The translations under genes were made by a program, and so were the position numbers. Below, piece after piece: positions 50,407 through 59,256 of a stretch of DNA of 64,000 nt. Under the pieces are notes generated by a model. That model worked only from the letters and a program-made list of their open reading frames with translations, did no database searches and was not told the origin of the DNA. Each line of letters begins with the position of its first letter. Positions within the stretch are counted from its first letter, which is position 1. The stretch comes from JAQBZY01 sp038117205 (GTDB taxonomy: Bacteria > Pseudomonadota > Alphaproteobacteria > Rhodospirillales > Casp-alpha2): NCBI GenBank assembly GCA_038117205.1, contig JAYOFL010000002.1, positions 36,340-100,339 of the forward strand, written 5' to 3'.

Positions 50407-50811
50407 ATGGCATCCGATCAATTCGAACGCGGCCTGAAGTGCCGCAAGGAAGTCCTTGGCGAAGCCTACGTCGAGGCGTCGCTGAAGAAGGCCGACGACT
50501 TCAACCGCGATTTCCAGGAAATCGTCACCGAGTACTGTTGGGGCGGCACCTGGGGCCGCGGCCAGCTCAGCAAGCGCGACCGCTCGATCCTGAACCTCGG
50601 CATGCTGGCCGCCCTCAACCGCCAGCATGAATTCAAGCTGCATTTCAAGGGCGCCATCACGAACGGCCTCTCCATGCAGGATCTCCGCGAAATCCTCATC
50701 CAGATCGCCGTCTACTGCGGCATCCCTGCCGGTGTCGAAGCGTTCCGCGTGGCGCGCGAAGTGTTGGACGCCGAGGGCATCGACGTCTCCAAGATGGACA
50801 AGGGAGCCTGA
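50407..50811 (+). CDS. Carboxymuconolactone decarboxylase family protein
   Basis: A 134-aa alpha-helical protein of the CMD family, with EYCWGGTWGRGQLSKRDRSI, NLGMLAALNRQHEFKLHFKGA and QIAVYCGIPAGVEAFRVA. The peroxidase-type CxxC of AhpD is absent, so the decarboxylase/lactonase-like branch is favoured. GGAGGAAAAAAG precedes the ATG. The next gene, a beta-hydroxyacid dehydrogenase, begins two bases after its stop. Presumably a step in breakdown of an aromatic or short-chain acid; substrate unknown. Confidence 0.88.
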   Translation: MASDQFERGLKCRKEVLGEAYVEASLKKADDFNRDFQEIVTEYCWGGTWGRGQLSKRDRSILNLGMLAALNRQHEFKLHFKGAITNGLSMQDLREILIQIAVYCGIPAGVEAFRVAREVLDAEGIDVSKMDKGA

Positions 50812-50813
50812 GG

Positions 50814-51683
50814 ATGGACGCACCGAAAGTCGTCGGCTTCGTCGGCCTCGGCCAGATGGGCGGCCCGATGGCCGCCAACATCGCCAAGTCCGGCATGCCC
50901 ATGATCGTCTACGATAAGGCCGGCACCAAGGAGCGCGCCCCGGCCGGCGCCAAGATCGCGAGCTCGCTCGCGGAAGTGATCGCCAGCGCCGACACGGTGT
51001 TCCTATCCGTTCCGGACGGTCCCGTCTCCATCGCCATCGCCAACGAGATCGCGGCCATGAACGACCGCCGGGCCGCCGTCGTCGTCGATCTGTCGACGAT
51101 CGGTCCGGACGCGGCCCGGGAAGCGGGCGACATCGTCGCGGGTGCGGCAATGGCCTACTGCGACGCGCCGGTTTCCGGCGGCCAGTCGGGCGCCGTCGCC
51201 GGCACCATCACGATCATGTTCTCGGGTCCCAAGGACGCGCTCGACACCAACATGGACGTGCTGAAGTCCTTCGCGAAGAACATCTTCCACGTCGGCGAGG
51301 CGCCGGGTCAGGGCCAGTCGGTGAAGATTCTCAACAACTACCTGTCGGCGACCGCCATGACGGCGACGTCGGAAGCGGTGTTGTACGGTCTCTCTCAGGG
51401 CATCGACATGAAGACGATTCTCGACGTCGTCAACGTGTCGACCGGCATGAACACGGCGAGCCTGGACAAGTTCCCGAAGCGGATTCTGACCGAGACCTTC
51501 GATGCCGGCTTCAAGACCAAGTTGCTGGCGAAGGACGTGAAGCTGTTTCTCGACAACGCCACCGCCGCCAAGTCGCCGACCAAGATGGCGACCGTGCTGT
51601 CCTCGATCTGGCAGGGCATCACGAAGGAAAATCCGGAGGGCGATTTCACCCTCATCTACAAGTACGTCCGCGACAAGACCTGA
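50814..51683 (+). CDS. NAD(P)-dependent beta-hydroxyacid dehydrogenase (3-hydroxyisobutyrate dehydrogenase family)
   Basis: A 289-aa dehydrogenase. The Rossmann motif is VGFVGLGQMGGPMAANIAKSG, the substrate motif DAPVSGGQSGAVAGT, and the catalytic Lys is in GQSVKILNNYLSA. A C-terminal conserved stretch is KDVKLFLDNATAAKSP. GAGG precedes its ATG. Probably reversible oxidation of a 3-hydroxyacid to its semialdehyde or 2-oxoacid. It pairs with the CMD-like gene and is followed by a terminator. Confidence 0.9.
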   Translation: MDAPKVVGFVGLGQMGGPMAANIAKSGMPMIVYDKAGTKERAPAGAKIASSLAEVIASADTVFLSVPDGPVSIAIANEIAAMNDRRAAVVVDLSTIGPDAAREAGDIVAGAAMAYCDAPVSGGQSGAVAGTITIMFSGPKDALDTNMDVLKSFAKNIFHVGEAPGQGQSVKILNNYLSATAMTATSEAVLYGLSQGIDMKTILDVVNVSTGMNTASLDKFPKRILTETFDAGFKTKLLAKDVKLFLDNATAAKSPTKMATVLSSIWQGITKENPEGDFTLIYKYVRDKT

Positions 51684-51696
51684 GCGCGGCCTCGGA

Positions 51697-51738
51697 AACC
51701 CCTTCCCCGTGCCCGGCGCGGGGAAGGGTTCCATTTTT
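51697..51738 (+). terminator. Rho-independent terminator behind the dehydrogenase
   Basis: Stem AACCCCTTCCCC / GGGGAAGGGTT (51697-51708 with 51720-51730, one bulged C), an 11-base loop, then CCATTTTT. Fits a terminator for the plus-strand pair and ends exactly at the stop of the convergent FMN oxidase gene. Confidence 0.8.
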
Positions 51739-52835
51739 CAGTTATAGCCTTCGTCGAGAAGCGGGAACGCCGACAGCATGTGCGGCATCTTGACCACCGC
51801 GTCCTCGCGGTAGAGATGCGCCGCTTCCAGGCCGGCGTAGGTCGTGACGCCCAGAAGTGCCAGCGCCGTCTCGACCTCGACTTCGAGAATCTCCAGCATC
51901 CTGACGACGCCTTCCGTGCCGGCGGCGGCGTAGGCGAGGCCCTGCAGGCGGCCGATGCCGACGGCGTCGGCGCCGAGGATCATCGCCTTCACGATGTCGG
52001 TGCCGCGCATGATGCCGCCGTCGAGCACGACCTTGGCCTTGCCGCCGACGGCCGAGACGCATTCTGGCAAAACGTCCATGCCGCCACGCCCGTGGTCGAG
52101 CTGCCGCCCGCCGTGGTTCGAGACGTAGATGACGTCGCAGCCTTCCTTGACGGCGATTTCCGCGTCCTCGGCGGTGGCGATGCCCTTGAGCGCCAGCGGA
52201 ATGTCGTACTTGTCACGGATGCGCTTGAAGTCGTCCCAGTTGAAGAGCGCCTGGTAGCGCTCCCCTTCCGCCTGCGTCTGACGCGCCACCGAAACGAACC
52301 CCTTCGAGATGTCGCGTTCACGCCGGCTGTAGTGGTCGAGATCGATTGTGAAGCAGAAGCCCATGTAACCCTTGTCGATGGCCCGCTGGACGTGATCGTC
52401 GACCCAGGCCGCGTCGCCGCGGACGTAGAGCTGGAAGAATCGCGCCGCGTCCGGCGCCGCGTCGGCGACGGCTTCCAGGCCCGGCTTGCAGACCGAGCTC
52501 AGCATGTGAATGCAGCCGAACTCGCCGGCCGCCTTCGAAACCCCTGACCCGCCGTCCGGATTGAGCTGCTGCAGGGAACCGATCGGCGCCAGGATCACCG
52601 GCAGCCGGAGCTTGCGCCCGAGGAATTCCGCCGAGGTGTCGAGGCCGGAAACGTCGCGCATGACGCGCGGCCGGAACGCCAGCCGGTCGATGGCCATGCG
52701 GTTCCGCTTCTGCGTCGTTTCCGTCTCGGCGCCGCCGACCAGATAGTCCCAGGCGCCGTCGTCCAGGTTGGCCCGCGCCGCCGCCACGAACTTCTGCAGG
52801 CAGGCGAACTTCTTGATGATGTCGTCGGTGCTCAT
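51738..52835 (-). CDS. FMN-dependent alpha-hydroxyacid oxidase/dehydrogenase
   Basis: A 365-aa TIM-barrel flavoenzyme of the lactate/glycolate/mandelate oxidase family. Motifs are LRLPVILAPIGSLQQLNPDG and FQLYVRGDAAWVDDHVQRA. LALKGIATAEDAEIAV carries the FMN-binding Lys, and VIYVSNHGGRQLDHG contains the catalytic His and the substrate Arg. LDGGIMRGTDIVKAMILGADAVGIGR completes the phosphate site. Length is normal. Lies eight bp after an RraA-like gene on the same strand, so the two probably handle linked 2-hydroxy/2-oxoacids. Substrate unknown. Confidence 0.9.
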   Translation of the reverse strand: MSTDDIIKKFACLQKFVAAARANLDDGAWDYLVGGAETETTQKRNRMAIDRLAFRPRVMRDVSGLDTSAEFLGRKLRLPVILAPIGSLQQLNPDGGSGVSKAAGEFGCIHMLSSVCKPGLEAVADAAPDAARFFQLYVRGDAAWVDDHVQRAIDKGYMGFCFTIDLDHYSRRERDISKGFVSVARQTQAEGERYQALFNWDDFKRIRDKYDIPLALKGIATAEDAEIAVKEGCDVIYVSNHGGRQLDHGRGGMDVLPECVSAVGGKAKVVLDGGIMRGTDIVKAMILGADAVGIGRLQGLAYAAAGTEGVVRMLEILEVEVETALALLGVTTYAGLEAAHLYREDAVVKMPHMLSAFPLLDEGYN

Positions 52836-52843
52836 GATCGCAA

Positions 52844-53332
52844 TCAGCCCTTGTGCACCGGCTTCGGGGTGACGATGACGCCATCGAGATCGGCATAGAT
52901 GTAGTCGCCCGGATTGACGACGATGCCGCCGAAGCGAAGCTGCACGTCGGCGAGACCGATGCCGTCCGTGCGCGGACGCATCGGCGTGCACTTGAGCGCC
53001 TTGGCGCCAATGTCGAGCTCGGCGAATTCGTGCGTGTCACGGATGGCGCCGTTGAAGATCATGCCGGCCCAGCCGAAATCGACGGCTTCCTGCGCGATGT
53101 TGCCGCCGCAGAGCGCGCGGCGCTGCGAGCCGCGGCCGTCGACCACCAGGACCTTGCCCTTGCCGCCGCGAGCCAGGATTTCCCGGATGCCCTTGTTGTC
53201 TTCATAGGTCGAGAACGTCACCGCCTCGCCATGGAAGCAGGAACGCTTGGCGTAATCGGTGAACATGAGCTCGCAAACGAGAGCCGCCGGATAGTCGTCG
53301 CAAATATCCGCGGCGCGGATGATGTCGGTCAT
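52844..53332 (-). CDS. RraA-like protein (4-hydroxy-4-methyl-2-oxoglutarate aldolase family)
   Basis: A 162-aa protein with GGNIAQEAVDFGWAGMIFNG and AIRDTHEFAELDIG, the RraA/HMG-aldolase pattern including the Arg-Asp pair that binds oxaloacetate and metal. VVVNPGDYIYADLDGVIVTP completes the core. Members are 2-oxoacid aldolases or oxaloacetate decarboxylases; true RraA RNase inhibitors have the same fold. The partner FMN oxidase makes 2-oxoacids, which favours the enzyme role. The ATG is preceded by GGGAGGAAC. Confidence 0.85.
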   Translation of the reverse strand: MTDIIRAADICDDYPAALVCELMFTDYAKRSCFHGEAVTFSTYEDNKGIREILARGGKGKVLVVDGRGSQRRALCGGNIAQEAVDFGWAGMIFNGAIRDTHEFAELDIGAKALKCTPMRPRTDGIGLADVQLRFGGIVVNPGDYIYADLDGVIVTPKPVHKG

Positions 53333-53439
53333 TCGAGGTTCCTCCCAAGAAACGTTGCGGGCGAGATTAGGAGGTCTTGGGCGATCGGTCCATGCCGGTT
53401 AGAGTGCGCCACAACGATTTATCACCGAGGGAGAAACCC

Positions 53440-53733
53440 ATGAACAAGTTCGCCATCTTCGTCACCATCAAGGTGAAGCCCGGCAAGGCCGAGGAGTTCA
53501 AATCCTTCATCCTGCCGAACGCCACGGCGTCGGTCCGCAACGAACCCAACTGCCATCAGTTCCGCGTCATGACGTCGAAGGACGATCCGGAAACCTTCCA
53601 CTTCTACGAGGTCTATTCCAGCGCGGCCGACCTCGACAGCCACCGCCTGCAGCCGCACTACAAGACGTTCGCCGAAGGCATCAAGGACCTGGTGCTGGAG
53701 CGCTCCATCGTCCAGCTCGACCTGCTGCACTGA
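53440..53733 (+). CDS. Antibiotic biosynthesis monooxygenase (ABM)-domain protein
   Basis: A 97-aa single ABM/ferredoxin-like domain protein: FAIFVTIKVKPGKAEEFKSF at the start, NEPNCHQFRVMTS, then FHFYEVYSSAADLDSHRLQP with the conserved His, and HYKTFAEGI. Small proteins of this kind are often cofactor-free oxygenases or heme-degrading or quinol-oxidising enzymes, but most are uncharacterised. GAGGGAGAAA precedes the ATG. It ends immediately before the stop of the convergent MFS gene. Confidence 0.82.
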   Translation: MNKFAIFVTIKVKPGKAEEFKSFILPNATASVRNEPNCHQFRVMTSKDDPETFHFYEVYSSAADLDSHRLQPHYKTFAEGIKDLVLERSIVQLDLLH

Positions 53734-54936
53734 TCACTGGGTTCCGCGCTCGCGGAACCACGCGACCAACATGAACGTGCCGAAAGCGCAGATCGCCGCC
53801 GTCAGAAACCAGCCGGCGGCGAAACCGCCGAGCGTGTCCACGGCCCAGCCGAACAGAATCGGCCCGGTCATGCCGCCGACGTGCACGCCGACCATGTTGA
53901 TCCCCATGGCCGAGCCGGCGAGGCGCGGATCGACGGCCTCGACGGAAATGGCCTGAGCGACCGGCGCGAACGATGCCACCGTGATGCCGAGCGCCGCCGT
54001 CAGGCCGAGCCCGATCCAAAGCCCGAAACCCGGCCCGACGAACGCCATCATGGCCAGCAGCAGCGACGCCGCGGCGCAGATCCAGATCAGGAGCGTCCGG
54101 CGCCGGCCGGCGAAGCGGCGGTCGCTGAGCACGCCCCAGCCGACCCGGGCGACCGCGCTCGTCGTCTGGGCGAGGCCGATGGCGAAGCCGGCCAGTTCCT
54201 GGCTGGCCTTGACGGCGCCGGTCAGAAACAGCGTCAGGAAGCCGAAGAAGTTCGTCTGCGCGATGTTGAGGAAGCCGTTGGCGACGGCGTAGACGGTGAA
54301 GTTCCGGTCCCGGGCGACCTCTCCGATGTTGGCGACGACGCTCTTGCGCCCGCCCTCCGCCGACACGTGATAGCGGATCAGGCCGACGCAGAAGACGCCG
54401 TTCAGAACGATGCAGACGGCGACGCCCCACATGATGTGTTGCCAATGCACGTGCGCGGCGAGCGCGCCGTTCACGGCCGCGACGACGCCGCCGAGCGGCA
54501 CGCCGACCTGCTTCAACCCCATGGCGGTGCCGCGACGCTCGCGCGGGAACCAGTCCAGCACGCCGCGCGCAGTCGACGGATTGTTCATCGAGTAGCCGAT
54601 GCCCATGGCGAACATGGCGGCGAGACACGGGAAGTAGCCGTCCGCCATCGCCAGCATGACGGCGGCGACGGCCATGATCACGTGCGCCGCCACCAGCGCC
54701 CGCCCGACGCCGTAGCGGTCGGTGACGGCGCCCGCCGGCAAGGACCAGAACGCTTGCGCCCCGTAATAGGCGGAGACAAAGGCACCGAATTGCGCCGCGC
54801 TCAGGTCGAGGTCGGCGCTGATGACCGGCGCCATGGCCATCACTGAGACGACGTTCATGGTGCCGACGATATGCGACAGCACCAGCGCCGGCAGGCGCGT
54901 CAGCCAGGGATTGCCGCCTTCAGCGGAAGCGTTCAT
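53734..54936 (-). CDS. Major facilitator superfamily transporter
   Basis: A 400-aa protein with twelve hydrophobic segments. The loop-2 motif GAVTDRYGVGRALVAAH and its counterpart GVLSDRRFAGRRRTLLI mark the MFS. LDWFPRERRGTAMGLKQVGVPL resembles the OFA/hexuronate-type group. It is the last gene of an operon with acyl-CoA enzymes, six bases downstream of an orphan binding protein, so it may import the acid degraded by the upstream genes. Substrate not determinable from sequence. Confidence 0.88.
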   Translation of the reverse strand: MNASAEGGNPWLTRLPALVLSHIVGTMNVVSVMAMAPVISADLDLSAAQFGAFVSAYYGAQAFWSLPAGAVTDRYGVGRALVAAHVIMAVAAVMLAMADGYFPCLAAMFAMGIGYSMNNPSTARGVLDWFPRERRGTAMGLKQVGVPLGGVVAAVNGALAAHVHWQHIMWGVAVCIVLNGVFCVGLIRYHVSAEGGRKSVVANIGEVARDRNFTVYAVANGFLNIAQTNFFGFLTLFLTGAVKASQELAGFAIGLAQTTSAVARVGWGVLSDRRFAGRRRTLLIWICAAASLLLAMMAFVGPGFGLWIGLGLTAALGITVASFAPVAQAISVEAVDPRLAGSAMGINMVGVHVGGMTGPILFGWAVDTLGGFAAGWFLTAAICAFGTFMLVAWFRERGTQ

Positions 54937-54942
54937 GGACGC

Positions 54943-55833
54943 TCAGACAGCGGGTGGCGGCGCCACCACGTCCTCGTAGGCGTGGCGTTTGGTGATCCGG
55001 CCGCCGTGCAGGAAGACGTCGACGGTGACTTCGTAGGCCGCCTTGGTGATCTCGATGTGCGGCGTCCAGTTGCCGAGTTTCTGGTAGTAGGCGACGGTCG
55101 AGCCGAGCACCGAGCGGTGGATGCTCGGGAAATAGCTGTGCAACGTGTGCGCGACGTCGTCGGCCGGTGTCGCGATCAACCAGCTCCGCGCGTTCTTGTA
55201 GGCGCGGGTGAACGCTTTCGCCATGTCGGTCGAGAGCCATTCGCGCGTCGCCGCCAGCGACGAGAACGCGCACGGGCCGATCGCCGGACCGACGGCGGCG
55301 ACGATGTGGCCGGCGCCGTCGTATTCGAGCTGTTGCGGCGCCGGTCCCTGCAGATGGATATAGTCCGCGCCGCCGTCCTTGAAGGCCTGGATCATCGGCG
55401 CGCCGGAACCGGCGTTCACCACGTTGACCTTCGAGATATCGAGACCCTTCTTCATGCAGGCGTACTTGAACATGACGAGCGGCTGCACGCTGGTCTGATC
55501 GACGATGATCGAGCCCTGGTAGAGCTTGTCCCACGTGAATTTCGGGTCGGGCTTGCGCGACGCGATGAAGAAACCGTCCATCTCGTTGACCTGCGCGAAG
55601 TGCATCTCCGGCGGCGTCTTGCCCTTTTCCAACGCCATGATCCCCTGCGACGGCGCCGATTGCACGACGTGCGCCGAGCCGTCCACCAAGGCGTCGACGG
55701 CGGACTTGCCGACCGGCGACTGCGACCACTCGTGATCGAGGCCTTCGTTCTTCAGGAAGCCGCCGGCCATGGTGGCGATGAGCGGGCTATAGAACGCGGA
55801 GAACCGCGAAAACTGGATGCTGATCTTCGACAT
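54943..55833 (-). CDS. NMT1/THI5-like substrate-binding protein without signal peptide
   Basis: A 296-aa protein of the periplasmic-binding fold (NMT1/SsuA type). FSRFSAFYSPLIATMAGGFL replaces the usual start, and DALVDGSAHVVQSAPSQGI and GSGAPMIQAFKDGGADYIHL follow. It starts directly with the folded domain and shows no signal peptide or lipobox. No ABC ATPase or permease is nearby. It may be a cytoplasmic ligand-binding or enzymatic derivative rather than a transporter part. Seven-gene-wide context is acyl-CoA metabolism and an MFS transporter. Confidence 0.75.
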   Translation of the reverse strand: MSKISIQFSRFSAFYSPLIATMAGGFLKNEGLDHEWSQSPVGKSAVDALVDGSAHVVQSAPSQGIMALEKGKTPPEMHFAQVNEMDGFFIASRKPDPKFTWDKLYQGSIIVDQTSVQPLVMFKYACMKKGLDISKVNVVNAGSGAPMIQAFKDGGADYIHLQGPAPQQLEYDGAGHIVAAVGPAIGPCAFSSLAATREWLSTDMAKAFTRAYKNARSWLIATPADDVAHTLHSYFPSIHRSVLGSTVAYYQKLGNWTPHIEITKAAYEVTVDVFLHGGRITKRHAYEDVVAPPPAV

Positions 55834-55888
55834 TGTCGGACTCCCCGCAAAAATTCTTTTCTTCGTTGCCGATATTCAAAGCCGTGCG

Positions 55889-57157
55889 CTATTTCCTTGC
55901 AAGCCTCTCGTCCTGCAAAGGCCGTCCGTCCATGCCGGAGAGCGGTTGCCCGAGGTGCGCCAGGACCGTCGGCGCCAGGTCGACGGCCGACGTCGGATCG
56001 GCGACCCGGCGCCCGGCCTGGAAGCCGGCGCCGCAGGCGATCAAGAACGGGTGCTGTTCGTAGGCGCCCATGCCGCCGTGCTGGCCGCAACCGGCATTGT
56101 TGGAAATCTTGATCGAGCCCTGGAACGCCACCGACGTCCCCGGCACGCCGAACTCGCTCGCGTCGTCAGAGGCGCGTCCGACGGCGACGATGTCGATGCC
56201 GCCTTCCGGATCGAGGCCGAACTCCGCGATCTCCGCCCCCACCAGCACCCGGCCGATGCGGCCGTCCGCGCGCAACAACTCCGCGATGGCGGCGCGGCGC
56301 GGTTTGGCGTCCGGCGACAGATAGATGGTGGCGCTCAACCCCTGCGGCGCGATGGCGACGTCGCTGGATCCGGCGCCGTCCTTGAGACCCGCCGCGACCA
56401 GGATTTCCTCGAGGTCGACGATCTCGCCGATGGTCTCGTGTCCGTGGTCGGCAGCGCAGATCAGAAGCACCTCGCCGGCGTCGATGCCGGCGCGCAGGTT
56501 GTCGAAGACGCGCCCGGCCTGCGCGTCGGCGCCCCGGATGACGTCCAAGTGCGCCGGCGAGCCGAGCGGCACCGCGTGCTGCGTGTGATCCGGCTCGCAG
56601 AGCCACAGCAGCGCCAACGCCGGCTGGTTCGCCAGCAGCACCTCGTCGATGAAGCGCAGCGTCATGGCGGCGTCGCCCTCGGTGTCGTGACTAACGCCGA
56701 GAGGATCGAGGGCCGTGCGGCCCGGCCCGGTCGCGTGCGAGCGGTGCAGCATGCGGCCGTGTCCGTCCGGGTCCTGAAAGATCGCCGCGCCCGGCGACAC
56801 GTTGGAATAGACGACGGCGCCGCCGGCATCGGCCAAACGCTCCGCCAGCACCGGCGTCTTGAGGGTCCGGCCCGTCGCTGCCGCCAGCTTGTCGCGGAAC
56901 GCCGGCGGGCCGACGCTGAACACCTGCAACCCGTCGCCGAGATCGAGGGCCATGGCGTTTCCCTCCAGACCGTTCCGCCCCGGCAGGCAGCCGGTGGCGA
57001 TGGCGGCGGAGGTGGTCCGCGTCGTCGAGGGAAAGACGCTCCGATGGCTGTCGAAGCGCGTGCCGTACCCAGCGATGCGGCAAAGATTCGGCGTCGTCTC
57101 CGGCGTCACCAGATCGTCGCGGAGACCGTCGCAGATGACGACGACGGCGCGTTTCAT
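55889..57157 (-). CDS. Alkaline phosphatase superfamily phosphodiesterase/phosphonatase-like enzyme
   Basis: A 422-aa protein of the nucleotide pyrophosphatase/phosphonoacetate hydrolase group. Metal ligands: D10 in VICDGLRDD, the Thr nucleophile in STTRTTSAAIATG (T45-T48), EPDHTQH and AADHGHETIG, and a late QHGGMG His. No signal peptide, so cytoplasmic. The family includes phosphonoacetate hydrolase, so a link with the phosphonate genes at the window start is possible, but 55 kb separate them. Its ATG overlaps the CoA-ligase stop (ATGA). Confidence 0.82.
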   Translation of the reverse strand: MKRAVVVICDGLRDDLVTPETTPNLCRIAGYGTRFDSHRSVFPSTTRTTSAAIATGCLPGRNGLEGNAMALDLGDGLQVFSVGPPAFRDKLAAATGRTLKTPVLAERLADAGGAVVYSNVSPGAAIFQDPDGHGRMLHRSHATGPGRTALDPLGVSHDTEGDAAMTLRFIDEVLLANQPALALLWLCEPDHTQHAVPLGSPAHLDVIRGADAQAGRVFDNLRAGIDAGEVLLICAADHGHETIGEIVDLEEILVAAGLKDGAGSSDVAIAPQGLSATIYLSPDAKPRRAAIAELLRADGRIGRVLVGAEIAEFGLDPEGGIDIVAVGRASDDASEFGVPGTSVAFQGSIKISNNAGCGQHGGMGAYEQHPFLIACGAGFQAGRRVADPTSAVDLAPTVLAHLGQPLSGMDGRPLQDERLARK

Positions 57158-59256
57158 TCCCGTTCCTCCGTCACCACAAGGCCGTCGACGGCGACGACGC
57201 CCTTCCCCTCGCCCATCACGATCATCGGATTGATTTCCGCTTCCAGCGGCGGCCGTCCCAGCCGAGCCAGATCGGATAGCCGTTGGATCGCGTCGGCGAG
57301 CGCGTCGAGATCGCCCTTCGGCAGATTGCGATAGCCGCGGAGCGGCGCGAGGCCCGTCACTTCGTCGATCATGGCGAGCGCCGTCGCCTTGTCCACCGGC
57401 GCCGACCGGATGGCGCTGTCGCCGTAAAGCTCGGCGAGGATACCGCCCGGCGCCAGCACGACGACCGGTCCGATCTGCGGATCGACGCGGAAGCCGACCA
57501 GCGCCTCGCCGACACCCTTCGCCATCGACTGCACCAGGAAGCGGTCCAGGGCGAGCCCCGGCTTGTAGCGTTTCACGTTCGCCGCGATTTCCGTAACGGC
57601 GGCGGCGAGCGCCTTTTCGTCGGCAATGTTGAGCCGCACGGCGCCTGCTTCCGTCTTGTGCGGCAACGCCGCCGACAGGGCCTTGACCGCCACCGGATAC
57701 GGCACGGGCGATTTGCTCTCGCTGGCGACCACCGCATGCGCCGCAACCGGAACGCCGAGGGCCGCGAACAGTTCGAGCGACATGGCCTCGTCGAACTTCT
57801 CGCCGACGTGACGTTCGAGAACGCCCGCGGCGGCTTCGATATTCGCGAACCCCGACGTGCCGGCGTCGGCCGGCGCGCGCCAGTCGAAGAACGCCCGCAT
57901 GGCGTCGGCGCAGGCTTCCGGCGTTCGGAAGGCGGCAATTCCGGCGTCGGCGAGCAGCCGTAGCGACGCCCCCGCTTCCGGCACCATGAAGCCGGCGACC
58001 GGCTTCGCCGCGCCCGTCGCCTTCTCGACGATGGGCTTCACGGCGAGGTCGGGATGGAACTGCGCCGACGAGCCGACGACGCAGACGACGGCGTCGCAGT
58101 CGTCGCCGGCCAACAATTCGGCCAGCGCCGCGCCGTAGATGCCGTCCCGCGTGCCGGCCATGGTCAGATCGACGATGGGGCCGCGCCCGATCTTGAGATC
58201 GAAATCCTTGAGCCGCGCATGCAGCCGCTCCGGCGCCGGCACCAGTTCCAACCCCGCCGCGCCGAGCCTATCGACGACGGTGGCAGCACCACCGCCGGTC
58301 GTCGTCATCACGGCGACCCGACGACCCTTGGCGGGCCGCTTGCCGATCAGGAGCGGCGGCATTTCGAATAGACCCTCCAACGTCTCGACGCGGACGATGC
58401 CGTTGGCGCGGAAGAAGGCGTCGACCGCCGCGTCCTCGCCAGCCAGCGCACCGGAATGCGACAGCGCCACGGCACGCCCGACGGCGGAGCGGCCGAGCTT
58501 GTAGGCAATCACCGGCTTGCCCGCCTCGAAGGCCCGGCGCGCCGCGGCGGCGAGCGCCGGCGCGTCGCGGATGGCTTCCAGGAAGAGCAGAATGGCGTCC
58601 GTCTCCGGATCGTCCACCAGGAGATCGACCAATTCGCCGACGCCGAGGTCCGACTCGTTGCCGACGGAAATCATCCGCGAGAAGCCGATGCCGCGCGCCG
58701 CGCCCCGGGACAGCAGCGTGCCGAGGATGGTGCCGCTCTGCGACACCAAGCCGAAGCGGCCCGTCGGCATTTCCGGCATTTCCAGGACCGCGTTGACGGA
58801 GAGCGTCAGCCGGCTCGCCGGACAGATGACGCCCATGGAATTGGGGCCGAGCAAGCGCACCCCCGCCGCCTTGGCGATCTCGAGCAATTCGGCCTGTTTC
58901 GCACGGCCGGCCTCGCCGGTTTCCGCGAAGCCGTCCGAATAGATGGTGGCGAGCGGAATGCCCGCCTTGCCGCAGGCGCGGACGGCGTCCGGCACCGCAT
59001 CCGCCGGCACCATGACGAAGGCGTGGTCGACCGGCCCGTCCTTGCCGGCGTCGATGGCGTCGGCGCTGACGTAGGCCTTGCGGCCCTGCACCTCGGCGCG
59101 GCCCGGGTTGATCGGATGGACGTGGCCGGCATAGCCGTGCGCGGCGAGATAGCGCTGCGGCCGGCCGGTGTTCTTCTTCGGGTCGGCGGACGCGCCGACG
59201 AGGGCGACGCCGGCGGGCTCGAACAGCGCCCGCCTGAGCCGGTCGTTGTCACTCAT
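57154..59256 (-). CDS. Acyl-CoA synthetase (NDP-forming type), fused CoA-binding and ATP-grasp domains
   Basis: A 700-aa protein. Residues about 8-140 form the CoA-binding fold (GVALVGASADPKKN, IYSDGF). The succinyl-CoA-ligase-like region has LVSQSGTILGTLLSRG and the phosphohistidine site ALSHSGALAGEDAA. Residues about 480-695 are an ATP-grasp domain (VKALSAALPHKTEAGAVRLN, LAPGGILAELYGD, EINPMIV). The family couples CoA-ester formation or cleavage to nucleotide; some members are not acetate-specific. Start ATG 59256 overlaps the acyl-CoA dehydrogenase by eight bases. Confidence 0.9.
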   Translation of the reverse strand: MSDNDRLRRALFEPAGVALVGASADPKKNTGRPQRYLAAHGYAGHVHPINPGRAEVQGRKAYVSADAIDAGKDGPVDHAFVMVPADAVPDAVRACGKAGIPLATIYSDGFAETGEAGRAKQAELLEIAKAAGVRLLGPNSMGVICPASRLTLSVNAVLEMPEMPTGRFGLVSQSGTILGTLLSRGAARGIGFSRMISVGNESDLGVGELVDLLVDDPETDAILLFLEAIRDAPALAAAARRAFEAGKPVIAYKLGRSAVGRAVALSHSGALAGEDAAVDAFFRANGIVRVETLEGLFEMPPLLIGKRPAKGRRVAVMTTTGGGAATVVDRLGAAGLELVPAPERLHARLKDFDLKIGRGPIVDLTMAGTRDGIYGAALAELLAGDDCDAVVCVVGSSAQFHPDLAVKPIVEKATGAAKPVAGFMVPEAGASLRLLADAGIAAFRTPEACADAMRAFFDWRAPADAGTSGFANIEAAAGVLERHVGEKFDEAMSLELFAALGVPVAAHAVVASESKSPVPYPVAVKALSAALPHKTEAGAVRLNIADEKALAAAVTEIAANVKRYKPGLALDRFLVQSMAKGVGEALVGFRVDPQIGPVVVLAPGGILAELYGDSAIRSAPVDKATALAMIDEVTGLAPLRGYRNLPKGDLDALADAIQRLSDLARLGRPPLEAEINPMIVMGEGKGVVAVDGLVVTEERE